This document shows positions 52,590-61,542 of a stretch of DNA of 64,000 bases, piece after piece. The position numbers and the translations under genes were made by a program. Numbering within the stretch: position 1 is the first letter of the stretch; the number at the start of each line of letters is the position of its first letter. The notes below the pieces were generated by a model. That model worked only from the letters and a program-made list of their open reading frames with translations. It was not told the DNA's origin and ran no database searches. Source of the DNA: an uncultured bacterium (GTDB taxonomy: Bacteria > Bacillota > Clostridia > Lachnospirales > Lachnospiraceae); NCBI GenBank assembly GCA_947383005.1, contig CANDBT010000018.1, positions 1-64,000 on the forward strand. The letters are read 5' to 3'.

Positions 52590-53525
52590 ATGAGAATTGT
52601 GTTTATGGGAACACCCGATTTTTCCGTTCCCACTTTGGAGAGCCTGATTGATTCCCGTCATCAGGTGGCGGCGGTAGTGACGCAGCCGGACAAACCAAGG
52701 GGACGAGGAAAGGAGATTTTGATGTCCCCGGTCAAGGAGGCAGCGATAAAACACAAGATACCGGTATTTCAGCCGGTTCGGGCCAGAGATGATGCTTTTG
52801 TGGAAGAACTGCGCAGGCTGTCTCCCGATGTGGCGGTGGTTATTGCTTTTGGACAGATTTTATCGCGGGAACTTTTGCAGATACCCGTTTATGGGTGCGT
52901 GAACATTCATGCCTCTTTGCTTCCCCGGTACCGGGGGGCCGCGCCTATCCAGTGGGCGGTAATCAATGGAGATGAGGAAACGGGCCTTACAACAATGATG
53001 ATGGATGAGGGGATGGACACGGGGGATATGCTGGAAAAGCTGGTAGTCCCTCTGAATCCAAAGGAGACCGGCGGCAGTTTGTTTGATCGTCTGAGCTTAT
53101 TGGGAGGAGATTTGATTCTTTCCACACTGGACAAGCTGGAAGCGGGGACGATACAAAGGATACCCCAGGATCATGACAAGGCTACTTACGTGAAGAAAAT
53201 CTCCAAAGCTTCCGGGGAGATTGACTGGGCGCAAGACGCTGCCTATATCGAACGGTTTATCCGCGGGATGGCGCCGTGGCCCAGCGCGTATACTTTTTTA
53301 GAGGGGAAAATGTTGAAAATATGGGCGGCAAAGACGCTTATGGATGAGAGCGGCCGGCCATGCGGCGAAGTGTTGGATACGTCAGAGAAAGGGATTAAAG
53401 TACAGACAGGGAAGGGAATGTTAATGATTACCAGCATTCAGCTAGAAGGAAGAAAACGGATGGATACGGCCGCCTTTTTAAGAGGTTTTCCTTTAAAGCC
53501 TGGGATGCGTCTGGAAAGGAGCTAA
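52590..53525 (+). CDS. fmt: Methionyl-tRNA formyltransferase
   Basis: Formylates initiator Met-tRNA with 10-formyl-THF. The 311 residues hold the catalytic region INIHASLLPRYRGAAPIQW-type segment (about 108-126) with Asn-His, and a C-terminal OB-fold domain (about 210-311). The start overlaps the GAGGAGG near the end of def. The product of fhs, encoded 5.6 kb upstream, is its donor. Confidence 0.97.
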   Translation: MRIVFMGTPDFSVPTLESLIDSRHQVAAVVTQPDKPRGRGKEILMSPVKEAAIKHKIPVFQPVRARDDAFVEELRRLSPDVAVVIAFGQILSRELLQIPVYGCVNIHASLLPRYRGAAPIQWAVINGDEETGLTTMMMDEGMDTGDMLEKLVVPLNPKETGGSLFDRLSLLGGDLILSTLDKLEAGTIQRIPQDHDKATYVKKISKASGEIDWAQDAAYIERFIRGMAPWPSAYTFLEGKMLKIWAAKTLMDESGRPCGEVLDTSEKGIKVQTGKGMLMITSIQLEGRKRMDTAAFLRGFPLKPGMRLERS

Positions 53526-53528
53526 TTT

Positions 53529-54248
53529 ATGATACCTTATTTTGGCGGATTTGGTTATGGATTGTGGTTTGATCCGACTTATCTTTTGGTGTTGGCGGGA
53601 GCTGTGCTGTCGATGATGGCTTCGGGTCTGGTCAACAGTACTTTTCAAAAATATTCTCATGTACGCAGCCGTATGGGGATTACCGGGGCGGAAGTAGCGA
53701 GAAGGCTGCTTCAGTCTCAGGGGATTTACGATGTGACGGTGCAGGCGGTCCGGGGACAACTGACGGATCACTATGATCCGCGCACCAGGACGGTAAATTT
53801 GTCAGAGGTGGTTTATGCACAGCCTTCTGTGGCGGCTATCGGAGTGGCGGCACATGAATGCGGCCATGCTATTCAGGATAATGCCGGTTATGTGCCTCTG
53901 CGGCTGCGGGCGGCTTTTGTGCCGATAGCCAATTTGGGAAGCAAATTGTCCTGGCCTTTGATTATTTTGGGGTTGGTGATCGGCATGACCCCTTTTATCC
54001 AGGTGGGGATCTGGATGTTTGTGCTGGCGCTATTGTTTCAGATTATCACTTTGCCGGTGGAATTTAACGCTTCCAGGCGGGCGGTAAGGTTGTTGGATCA
54101 AACGGGAATCCTGGCTGGACAGGAAATCGGTCAGACAAGAAAGGTTCTCGGAGCGGCGGCATTTACTTATGTGGCGGCTGCTATGGCTTCCGTTCTTCAG
54201 CTTTTGCGTCTGGTGATTTTATTTGGAGGACGCAGAAGAGATGACTGA
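53529..54248 (+). CDS. Membrane zinc metallopeptidase, YugP family
   Basis: The 239 residues have a membrane span near the N-terminus (about 15-32), the metal motif HECGHAIQ (HEXXH, about residue 116), and two or three C-terminal spans (WPLIILGLVIGMTPFI, then IWMFVLALLFQIITLPV, then a last helix near 210-230). YugP family members lack a well-defined substrate. The gene starts three bases after fmt and its last 8 bases overlap rsmB, so it belongs to the def-fmt-rsmB-rlmN operon. Confidence 0.92.
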   Translation: MIPYFGGFGYGLWFDPTYLLVLAGAVLSMMASGLVNSTFQKYSHVRSRMGITGAEVARRLLQSQGIYDVTVQAVRGQLTDHYDPRTRTVNLSEVVYAQPSVAAIGVAAHECGHAIQDNAGYVPLRLRAAFVPIANLGSKLSWPLIILGLVIGMTPFIQVGIWMFVLALLFQIITLPVEFNASRRAVRLLDQTGILAGQEIGQTRKVLGAAAFTYVAAAMASVLQLLRLVILFGGRRRDD

Positions 54249-55587
54249 CGTGACAAAAAGCCGGGAGATTGCCCTGGACATTTTGACAGAGGTATTGGAA
54301 AAAGATGCTTTCACCCATCAGGTCCTTTTTGGGGCATTGGATAAATACCAATATTTAAAAAAGCCGGATCGGGCTTTTATTACCCGCTTGGTTAATGGTG
54401 TTGTGGAACGTCTGTTGACGATCGATGCGGTGATTGATTCCTGTTCTTCGGTTAAAGTGGCAAAAATGAAGCCGGTGATCCGTACAATACTGAGGATGTC
54501 CGTATATCAGATTCTGTGGATGGACCGTATACCGGACCGGGCAGTATGCAGCGAAGCGCTAAAGCTGGCAGCCAGCCGGCATTTTGGAGGGCTGAAGGGC
54601 TTTGTCAATGGGGTACTGCGGGAGATAGCAAGGCAGAAAGTCCGGTTCCCGTCTGGTATAAAAGAAGGGGCAGACTGGCAAATTCAATATTCCATGCCCC
54701 AATGGCTGATTGACATGTGGAAAGAAGCCTATGATGACGATACGGTGGAACATCTGCTACAGGCTTTTTTTGAAGACGGCCCGTTGGCAGTCCGCTGCAA
54801 CAAGAGCCTGGCGTCTGTGGATGAAAGTAAAGCAAGTCTGGAAAGCCAGGGGGTAAAGGTTTCGTCAAGCCCTCTTACCGATCAGGTATTATTGTTGGAA
54901 CAACTGGATTATCTGGAAGGGCTGGAGGCGTTTAAGCGGGGCTGGATTACGCCGCAGGATACGGCTTCTGTACTGGCAGGGCTGGCGGCTTCCCCGCAAC
55001 CGGGAGACAGGATTGTGGATGTTTGCGGCGCGCCAGGAGGGAAAAGCCTGCATATGGCGGATTGCCTTGCCGGCACCGGACTGGTGCTGCTCAGGGATCT
55101 GACCGAAGAAAAGGTAGCCTTGGCCCGTGAAAATATTGCCCGTGCCGGTTTTGCCAATATCCAGGCTCAGGTATGGGATGCCAGGGAGTTGGACGAGCGA
55201 CTGACGGCACAGGCGGATATTGTTATTGCCGATCTGCCTTGTTCCGGTTTGGGAGTGATCGGGAAAAAGCCGGATATTAAATACCGGGTGTCTGCCGGCC
55301 GGATCGAGGAGCTGGCCATGTTGCAGCGGCAGATTTTATCCGTGGCGGCCCAGTATGTAAAACCAGGCGGAAAATTGATTTACAGCACATGCACGATCAG
55401 CCGTCGGGAAAACGAAGAGCAGCGACAGTGGTTTTTGGCGAATTTCCCTTTTACGGCAGGAAGCTTGGACAGCATAGCCGGACCGCTTTTTGCAGAAAAG
55501 ACTTTGGAGGAAGGATATGTTCAGCTCCTTCCTGGCCGTTATCCCTGCGATGGTTTTTTTATTGCTGTTTTTCAAAGAAAGGAATAG
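54241..55587 (+). CDS. rsmB: 16S rRNA (cytosine-967 C5)-methyltransferase
   Basis: SAM-dependent rRNA methylase of 448 residues. An N-terminal NusB-like RNA-binding domain (about 1-140) is followed by a Rossmann methylase: SAM loop VDVCGAPGGKSLHMAD, catalytic Cys in DLPCSGLGVIGKKPD and the second conserved Cys in STCTISRRENEEQ. ATG 54241 follows GGAGGA; the in-frame start at 54223 lies further into the preceding gene and lacks a site. It is followed by rlmN 17 bases later. Confidence 0.95.
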   Translation: MTDVTKSREIALDILTEVLEKDAFTHQVLFGALDKYQYLKKPDRAFITRLVNGVVERLLTIDAVIDSCSSVKVAKMKPVIRTILRMSVYQILWMDRIPDRAVCSEALKLAASRHFGGLKGFVNGVLREIARQKVRFPSGIKEGADWQIQYSMPQWLIDMWKEAYDDDTVEHLLQAFFEDGPLAVRCNKSLASVDESKASLESQGVKVSSSPLTDQVLLLEQLDYLEGLEAFKRGWITPQDTASVLAGLAASPQPGDRIVDVCGAPGGKSLHMADCLAGTGLVLLRDLTEEKVALARENIARAGFANIQAQVWDARELDERLTAQADIVIADLPCSGLGVIGKKPDIKYRVSAGRIEELAMLQRQILSVAAQYVKPGGKLIYSTCTISRRENEEQRQWFLANFPFTAGSLDSIAGPLFAEKTLEEGYVQLLPGRYPCDGFFIAVFQRKE

Positions 55588-55604
55588 ATGGGGAAGACTG
55601 AGCT

Positions 55605-56639
55605 ATGGAAAAGGCAGAGATAAAATCATTATATCCGGAAGAGCTGAAAAAACGGCTTGTCCAATTTGGAGAACCCCCCTTTCGGGCCGGGCAGGTTTAT
55701 GAATGGCTGCATCAGAAATTAGCGACGGATTTTTCTCAGATGACCAATATACCCAAAACGCTTAAAGAACAGCTTGAACAGCATTTTACGCTGTGCGTAT
55801 TAGAGCCGGCGGAGGTAAAGATATCACGGTTGGACGGTACGCGCAAATATCTTTTTCGGCTTGCGGACGGTAATGTGATTGAAAGCGTTTGGATGCAGTA
55901 CCATCATGGAAATTCGGTCTGCATATCTTCCCAGGTTGGCTGCAGAATGGGGTGCAGGTTTTGCGCGTCCACGTTAGACGGTCTGGAAAGGAATCTGACG
56001 GCAGCAGAAATGTTGGAGCAGGTGTATCGGATTCAGACGCTGACCGGAAAGCGGGTTTCCCACATTGTGATTATGGGTTCAGGAGAGCCTTTTGATAATT
56101 ATGATCAGATAGTGCGGTTTATCCGTCTTATCTCGGAAGAAAAGGGGCTGAATATCAGCCTGCGGAATATAACGGTTTCTACCTGCGGCCTTGTTCCTGA
56201 GATACGGCGTTTTGTCGGCGAGGGACTCCCGGTGACATTGGCTTTGTCTCTCCACGCCTCCAGTGATCAGGTGAGGAAGACGCTTATGCCGATAGCAAAC
56301 CGTTATTCTTTAAATGAGGTGCTTGATGCCTGCGGGGAGTATTTTGCCGCTACGGGCCGGCGGCTGACTTTTGAATATAGTTTGATTAAGAACGAGAATG
56401 ACAGCCAGGCAGAGGCAGAAGCTCTTTCAAGGCTTTTGAAAGGCCGTCATGGCCATGTGAATTTAATACCGGTAAATCCTGTCAAAGAAAGGAATTATGT
56501 CCGATCCGACAGAAGATCCATAGAAAAATTTAAAAATGTTCTTGAAAAAAACGGGATTCCTGTTACCATAAGAAGGGAGATGGGACAGGATATCCATGGC
56601 GCATGCGGCCAGCTTCGGCGAAGCTTTATCCTATCATAA
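55605..56639 (+). CDS. rlmN: 23S rRNA/tRNA adenine-2 C2-methyltransferase
   Basis: Radical-SAM enzyme that methylates A2503 in 23S rRNA (and A37 in some tRNAs). The 344 residues hold the iron-sulfur motif CRMGCRFCAST (C-x3-C-x2-C), an HHGNSVCISSQVG-type region just before it, and the methyl-carrying Cys in HGACGQL near the C-terminus. Length and motifs are typical. The gap to prpC is 70 bases. Confidence 0.96.
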   Translation: MEKAEIKSLYPEELKKRLVQFGEPPFRAGQVYEWLHQKLATDFSQMTNIPKTLKEQLEQHFTLCVLEPAEVKISRLDGTRKYLFRLADGNVIESVWMQYHHGNSVCISSQVGCRMGCRFCASTLDGLERNLTAAEMLEQVYRIQTLTGKRVSHIVIMGSGEPFDNYDQIVRFIRLISEEKGLNISLRNITVSTCGLVPEIRRFVGEGLPVTLALSLHASSDQVRKTLMPIANRYSLNEVLDACGEYFAATGRRLTFEYSLIKNENDSQAEAEALSRLLKGRHGHVNLIPVNPVKERNYVRSDRRSIEKFKNVLEKNGIPVTIRREMGQDIHGACGQLRRSFILS

Positions 56640-56709
56640 GAATTTTCATTTCTGCCAGCGGCGGAATTCTTGTTTGATTGGACAGCCGCAAAAAAGGAGG
56701 TTGAGGTTT

Positions 56710-57453
56710 ATGGAAGCATATGCGTTTACCGATGTCGGCTTAAACCGCAGCATGAATCAGGATTATGTCTACGCTTCCACGGCCCCGCTGGGGTCTTTGG
56801 ATAATTTATTTATTGTGGCCGATGGAATGGGCGGACATAAAGCGGGAGACTATGCGTCTCGTTTTGTAGTGGAAAACCTGGTAGATTTTTGGGGGAACAG
56901 ATTTTCCCAGAAAGATGTACATGGTATTCTAAAAGACGGAATACGGCGGGTGAACCGGGATTTGTATCATAAAGCAAACCATAACCTGGATCTGTCCGGT
57001 ACAGGAACTACCCTGGTGGCGGCTACAATAAAAAGCGGCGTGCTTTATGTGGCTAATATCGGGGACAGCCGTCTTTATTTGCTGAGGCAGGTACTGCAGC
57101 AGGTGACAAAAGATCATTCTTATGTGGAAGAGCTGGTGGCCCTGGGGAAAATGAAACGGGGAAGCTGGGATTATCAGCAGAAGAAGAATATCATTACCCG
57201 GGCAGTGGGAACCAGCGAGCATGTGGATGTGGATCTGTTTGCGATGAAGCTGAAGCCAGGCGATTATATCCTGATGTGTTCCGACGGCCTTAGCAATATG
57301 GTAGATGAATTTGAAATAGAATATATTATCCGTACAGAAGAGAAACTGAAAAAAAAGGCGAAAGACTTGGTAGAGGCCGCTAACCGAAACGGGGGAAAAG
57401 ATAATATTTCGGTGGTCCTTATCGATCCGCAGATAAGCGAGGTGGCGCTATGA
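56710..57453 (+). CDS. prpC: PP2C-type protein phosphatase (Stp1/PrpC)
   Basis: Metal-dependent Ser/Thr phosphatase that reverses PrkC. The 247 residues carry GLNRSMNQDYVYAS, VADGMGGHKAGDYAS (metal Asp and Gly pair), TGTTLVAATIKSG, NIGDSRLYLL and KDNISVVLI. The ATG at 56710 has AAAAAGGAGG in front; an in-frame start at 56596 falls within rlmN and would add 38 unrelated residues. It overlaps prkC by 4 bases (ATGA-type coupling). Confidence 0.96.
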   Translation: MEAYAFTDVGLNRSMNQDYVYASTAPLGSLDNLFIVADGMGGHKAGDYASRFVVENLVDFWGNRFSQKDVHGILKDGIRRVNRDLYHKANHNLDLSGTGTTLVAATIKSGVLYVANIGDSRLYLLRQVLQQVTKDHSYVEELVALGKMKRGSWDYQQKKNIITRAVGTSEHVDVDLFAMKLKPGDYILMCSDGLSNMVDEFEIEYIIRTEEKLKKKAKDLVEAANRNGGKDNISVVLIDPQISEVAL

Positions 57454-59645
57454 TATTAAGACCGGGAACGTATTTACAGGATCGTTATGAGATTTTGGAA
57501 CAGATTGGTTCCGGCGGCATGTCGGTGGTATATAAGGCAAAATGCCATAAACTGAATCGCCTGGTAGCGATAAAAGTGCTGAAGGAAGAATTCAGCAGCG
57601 ATGAAAATTTTGTGGGTAAATTCAAAATGGAAGCCCAGGCCGCGGCCAGATTATCCCATCCCAATATTGTCAGCGTATATGATGTTATTGACGAGGGGAA
57701 GCTTCATTACATTGTTATGGAACTTATCGAGGGAGTGACCTTGAAGGCATATATTTCCAAAAAAGGAAGATTGGAAGCCAAGGAAACCATTGGCATTGCT
57801 ATTCAGGTGGCTCAGGGAATTGCCGCTGCTCACGAGCAGCATATTATTCATCGGGATATTAAACCGCAAAATATGATTATATCCCGGGACGGAAAGGTTA
57901 AAGTGGCGGATTTTGGTATCGCCAGAGGGGTTACGGCCCAAACGATGACTTCCGCGGCCATGGGATCGGTTCATTATATTTCCCCGGAACAGGCCAGAGG
58001 CGGTTACAGCGATGAGCGCAGCGATATCTATTCTCTGGGAATTACCATGTATGAAATGGTCACTGGCCGGCTTCCCTTTGACGGTGATACCACGGTTGCT
58101 ATCGCTTTATCCCATTTGGAGGAAGCTATCGTACCGCCCAGCGCTTACAATCCTGAAATTCCTGCCAGTCTGGAAAAAATCATATTGAAATGTACGTTAA
58201 AAAAGCCGGAATATCGCTATGTGGGCGCGAATAGCCTGATTGCTGACCTGCGTAAAGCGCTGGTGCAGCCGGACGGGGAATTTGTACAGGACGCTCCGGC
58301 AAAAAAGGCTTTGGATGGACAGACGGCACAGTTGTCTGATTTAGAGCTTCCTCCGATAAGCAGACGCGGCAAATTTGCCGATCATGAAGAGCCTGTGCGG
58401 GAGTATGTGCGGGAAATCGGCAAAGAAGCAGCAGTAACCCGTTATTCGGAGGAGAGAAAAAAGCCGTCTGAGCGCCGCAAAGCCGGGAGGGTACGGGACT
58501 ATGATGAGGAACAGGAAGCGGATAGCGTAAATCCTCAGATTGAGCGGCTGCTGGCGGCAATTGGGATTGTGGTGGCGATTATTATCGTTGCCGTATTGAT
58601 TGTGGTCTTTACCAAGCTGGGAGGAATATTCCAGTCCGGTTCCGGTCTTTGGGGAAATGAGGACAGCACCGAGAGCGAGAGTATGCTGGTGCAGACGGAT
58701 GCCAACGGGGAAACCTTAAAGGATACGGAGATTTATATGCCGGATGTAATGGACCTGGCGGAAGATTTGGCGGAAGCTAAGCTTAAAGAAAATTTCCTCA
58801 ATATGAAGGCAACTTATCAGACTTCGGAAGAAGTGGAAAAAGGTTATGTGATGTCCCAGGATCCGGCACAGGGAACCGTGGTGTCCAAGTATTCCCATGT
58901 CAATGTGGTAATCAGCCTTGGTTCGGATAAAATTGATTTGACGGAACTGCAGATCAGTACATTGAGCGTTACGGCAGCCAGCAGGCTTTTGGAAGATAAA
59001 GGTTTGGCAGTACAGCTTATCGAGGAAGAAAATGAAACCGTGCCCAAGGGAGAGCTGATTCGTTACGAACCGGAGAAAGCGGCAGCAGGGAGTACGATTA
59101 CCATGTATGTAAGCCTTGGTCCTCATGTGGAGATGGTGCAGGTGCCGGATTTAGTGGGTAAGCCGGAAGAGGAGGCTATTGCTTTGCTGGGAGAAGCGGG
59201 GTTGGTTCCTGGCGAAACCTCCTCGGAAAACAGCGAAACGGTTCCCAAAGGGAATGTCATTCGCCAGTCCGGCGGGGAAAACGGCCAGATAGAAGCCGGG
59301 GGAAAAATCAGCTATGTAATCAGCAGCGGTCCGGCAGCAAAAAAACCTCAACGGTACGTAGCTTCCATTAATGATACCTATGATTTAAGTAATCTGATCG
59401 GACCCGGAGCAGGAGGAGCCAGTTTCACGGTAATGATCCGGCTGCATCAGGTGGATGCGGACGGTACTCCGGTATACCGGACTCTGACCGAACCGAAAAC
59501 CATCAGCGGGGCTACGCTGCTTCCGATTAACTATACGAGTATTGAGAGTATAAATGGAAGTGACCAGGGTGAGGTGGAAGTCGTGGATGTGGAATCGGGG
59601 GCCGTATTAAAGTCCTATCCGTTGACCTTTTTCCGGATGGATTGA
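57450..59645 (+). CDS. prkC: PASTA-domain Ser/Thr protein kinase
   Basis: Membrane kinase of 731 residues that senses peptidoglycan fragments or lipid II. Kinase domain about 13-270: glycine loop IGSGGMSVVYKA, K42 in AIKVLKEE, HRDIKPQN with D136, DFGIARG (154-156), SPEQARGG. A basic juxtamembrane region precedes the span at about 367-389. Outside are three PASTA domains (about 429-492, 494-561, 562-629), the third with VPDLVGKPEEEAI. The last about 100 residues form an unrecognised C-terminal domain seen in clostridial homologues. The Thr-rich activation loop (TAQTMTSAA) is the expected autophosphorylation site. It is coupled with prpC upstream and rsgA downstream. Confidence 0.96.
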   Translation: MILRPGTYLQDRYEILEQIGSGGMSVVYKAKCHKLNRLVAIKVLKEEFSSDENFVGKFKMEAQAAARLSHPNIVSVYDVIDEGKLHYIVMELIEGVTLKAYISKKGRLEAKETIGIAIQVAQGIAAAHEQHIIHRDIKPQNMIISRDGKVKVADFGIARGVTAQTMTSAAMGSVHYISPEQARGGYSDERSDIYSLGITMYEMVTGRLPFDGDTTVAIALSHLEEAIVPPSAYNPEIPASLEKIILKCTLKKPEYRYVGANSLIADLRKALVQPDGEFVQDAPAKKALDGQTAQLSDLELPPISRRGKFADHEEPVREYVREIGKEAAVTRYSEERKKPSERRKAGRVRDYDEEQEADSVNPQIERLLAAIGIVVAIIIVAVLIVVFTKLGGIFQSGSGLWGNEDSTESESMLVQTDANGETLKDTEIYMPDVMDLAEDLAEAKLKENFLNMKATYQTSEEVEKGYVMSQDPAQGTVVSKYSHVNVVISLGSDKIDLTELQISTLSVTAASRLLEDKGLAVQLIEEENETVPKGELIRYEPEKAAAGSTITMYVSLGPHVEMVQVPDLVGKPEEEAIALLGEAGLVPGETSSENSETVPKGNVIRQSGGENGQIEAGGKISYVISSGPAAKKPQRYVASINDTYDLSNLIGPGAGGASFTVMIRLHQVDADGTPVYRTLTEPKTISGATLLPINYTSIESINGSDQGEVEVVDVESGAVLKSYPLTFFRMD

Positions 59646-59670
59646 CCGTGTCTCTGAGTCAGGGGGGATT

Positions 59671-60552
59671 ATGACAGGTAAGATTATCAAAGGGATTGCC
59701 GGGTTTTATTACGTTCATGACCGGCATGATAAGGTATATGCCTGTAAAGCGAAAGGCGTATTCCGCAAGCGGGGCGTAAAACCCCTTGTAGGGGACAATG
59801 TAAGCTTCACCATATTGGACGAGGCAGATCGGGAAGGAAATATTGATGAGATTCTTCCACGGAAAAATCAGCTAATCCGTCCGGCCAGCGCCAATGTGGA
59901 TCAGGCTTTGGTGGTATTTGCCGTTGCGAACCCGAACCCGAATCTGAACTTGCTGGATCGTTTTTTGGTGATGATGGAAAGAGAACGGCTGCCGGTTACC
60001 ATCTGTTTCAATAAGATGGATCTGGGCGGAGAAAAAGAGCAACGGTATTATGAAGCCGTTTATCAAAACAGCGGCTGCCAAATTTGTTTTATCAGCACTT
60101 ATGACCGGCGGGGAATCGGGCAAATTCAGGATTTTCTCAGAGGGAAGACGACGATTTTGGCCGGCCCGTCCGGTGTGGGCAAATCCTCTCTGACCAATTT
60201 AATCCAGCCGGATGCTTGTATGGAAACAGGCGTGGTCAGCAGAAAAATTCAGCGAGGGAAACATACCACCCGCCACGCAGAGCTGTTTTGTGTGGAGGAA
60301 GATACTTATTTGATGGATACCCCGGGTTTTAGTTCTTTGTATCTGGGAGATATGGAAGAGAAGGAGCTAAAAGAATTTTTTCCTGAATTTTCCCGTTATG
60401 AGGAAGGCTGTCGATTTGGCTGCGATTGTATTCATGTGGATGAACCCATATGCGGGGTGAAGTGTGCGGTGGAGCGGGAACTGATCAGCCAAAGCCGGTA
60501 TGAGAATTATCGGCTGATATACCAGGAATTGAAAGGAAAAAGGAGATACTGA
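59671..60552 (+). CDS. rsgA: Ribosome small subunit GTPase RsgA
   Basis: Circularly permuted GTPase for late 30S maturation. The 293 residues have an OB fold at the N-terminus (about 1-65), G4 motif NKMD, G1 loop GPSGVGKSSLTNLI, G3 DTPGF, and a C-terminal zinc cluster (CRFGCDCIHVDEPICGVKC). The order G4-G1-G3 shows the permutation. It lies 25 bases after prkC and 1 base before rpe, the usual Firmicutes order. Confidence 0.96.
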   Translation: MTGKIIKGIAGFYYVHDRHDKVYACKAKGVFRKRGVKPLVGDNVSFTILDEADREGNIDEILPRKNQLIRPASANVDQALVVFAVANPNPNLNLLDRFLVMMERERLPVTICFNKMDLGGEKEQRYYEAVYQNSGCQICFISTYDRRGIGQIQDFLRGKTTILAGPSGVGKSSLTNLIQPDACMETGVVSRKIQRGKHTTRHAELFCVEEDTYLMDTPGFSSLYLGDMEEKELKEFFPEFSRYEEGCRFGCDCIHVDEPICGVKCAVERELISQSRYENYRLIYQELKGKRRY

Positions 60553-60553
60553 T

Positions 60554-61216
60554 ATGATGATTTTAGCGCCGTCGATTCTTGCAGCGGATTTGGGCCGTTT
60601 GGAAGAAGAAATTGAGGCAGTAGCAAAAGCTGGTGCCGAGTATATCCATATTGATGTTATGGATGGAATGTTTGTACCCAGTATTTCTTTTGGCATGCCG
60701 TTAATAAAAAGTATTCGCCGTTATACGGACAAAGTGTTTGATGTTCATATGATGGTAGAAGAGCCCGGACGTTACGCAAAGGCGATGAAAGAGGCGGGTG
60801 CGGACCTTTTATGTGTACATCAGGAAGCATGTAAGCATTTGGACCGGACGATCCAGGAGATCCGTTCTCTGGGGATGAAAGTAGGAGTAGCGCTGAATCC
60901 GGCGACGCCTATAGAGATGTTGGAATGTGTTTTGGATCAGATCGATATGGTGCTTTTGATGTCGGTAAATCCGGGGTTTGGCGGACAGGATCTTATACCT
61001 TATACACTGAAAAAAATCCACTGTCTGCGTCGTCATTTAATCGATCTGGGACTTCATACGGATATCCAGGTGGATGGCGGGATAACGTTTGAGAATGTCC
61101 GTCAGGTGATTGAGGCGGGAGCCAATGTAATTGTGGCTGGTTCATCGGTGTTTCGCGGTGATGCCGCCGCCAATACCCAGGCATATTTGCGGATATTTGA
61201 GGATTTTGGGCATTGA
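60554..61216 (+). CDS. rpe: Ribulose-phosphate 3-epimerase
   Basis: Interconverts ribulose 5-phosphate and xylulose 5-phosphate. The 220 residues begin MMILAPSILAADLGRLEEEI and contain the metal and catalytic segments HIDVMDGMFVPSISFG, FDVHMMVEEP, LMSVNPGFGGQ and QVDGGITFENV. Two adjacent ATGs could start it. A thiamine pyrophosphokinase gene often follows in Firmicutes but is missing here. Confidence 0.96.
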   Translation: MMILAPSILAADLGRLEEEIEAVAKAGAEYIHIDVMDGMFVPSISFGMPLIKSIRRYTDKVFDVHMMVEEPGRYAKAMKEAGADLLCVHQEACKHLDRTIQEIRSLGMKVGVALNPATPIEMLECVLDQIDMVLLMSVNPGFGGQDLIPYTLKKIHCLRRHLIDLGLHTDIQVDGGITFENVRQVIEAGANVIVAGSSVFRGDAAANTQAYLRIFEDFGH

Positions 61217-61233
61217 ATAAAGGATTGGTGATA

Positions 61234-61270
61234 ACGGGCGGGGAATTGGATTTGGTCTTCGCCCGTTTTT
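61234..61270 (+). terminator. Terminator of the priA-rpe gene run
   Basis: ACGGGCG (61234-61240) pairs with CGCCCGT (61260-61266), extended by G-A rich pairing in the loop side, and TTTTT follows to 61270. Confidence 0.7.
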
Positions 61271-61390
61271 ATTACGCTGACAGGCTTTAAGTACCCGTTG
61301 TATCAAAAAGAAATCTACAGGAGAAGGGTAGCAGGACTGTGTATCAGCAATGAACTGGCGGGGATTGAGGCGATGTGTTTTTTATTGAGG

Positions 61391-61423
61391 GTTACTGTTC
61401 ACAGGTACCCTGTGAACAGTAAC
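61391..61423. repeat. Perfect 15-bp inverted repeat, TAACTGTTCA family
   Basis: GTTACTGTTCACAGG (61391-61405) is the exact complement of CCTGTGAACAGTAAC (61409-61423), loop TAC. It lies just before the promoter of the sensor kinase gene, so it could act as operator, or as an upstream terminator-like stem. Confidence 0.75.
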
Positions 61424-61425
61424 TA

Positions 61426-61454
61426 TTGAGGTTTTCTGTGGCCTGTGCTATGAT
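61426..61454 (+). promoter_or_regulatory. Predicted promoter of the second YesM/YesN system
   Basis: TTGAGG (61426-61431), 17-base spacer, TATGAT (61449-61454), about 90 bp before the start codon. Confidence 0.5.
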
Positions 61455-61542
61455 GGAATGGAAGTTTTTGACGTATTGAAGGAGAACCGGGGAGCTGCTG
61501 TCAGAAAAGGGCGTCTGGCGCCAAAACGGAGGTGGAACAGGG

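Larger units (their letters stand above)
61217..61542. other. 326-bp gap between rpe and the second sensor kinase
   Basis: It holds the rpe terminator, a perfect TAACTGTTCA-family palindrome and a promoter for the next gene. The part between 61270 and 61385 shows no feature. Confidence 0.6.
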
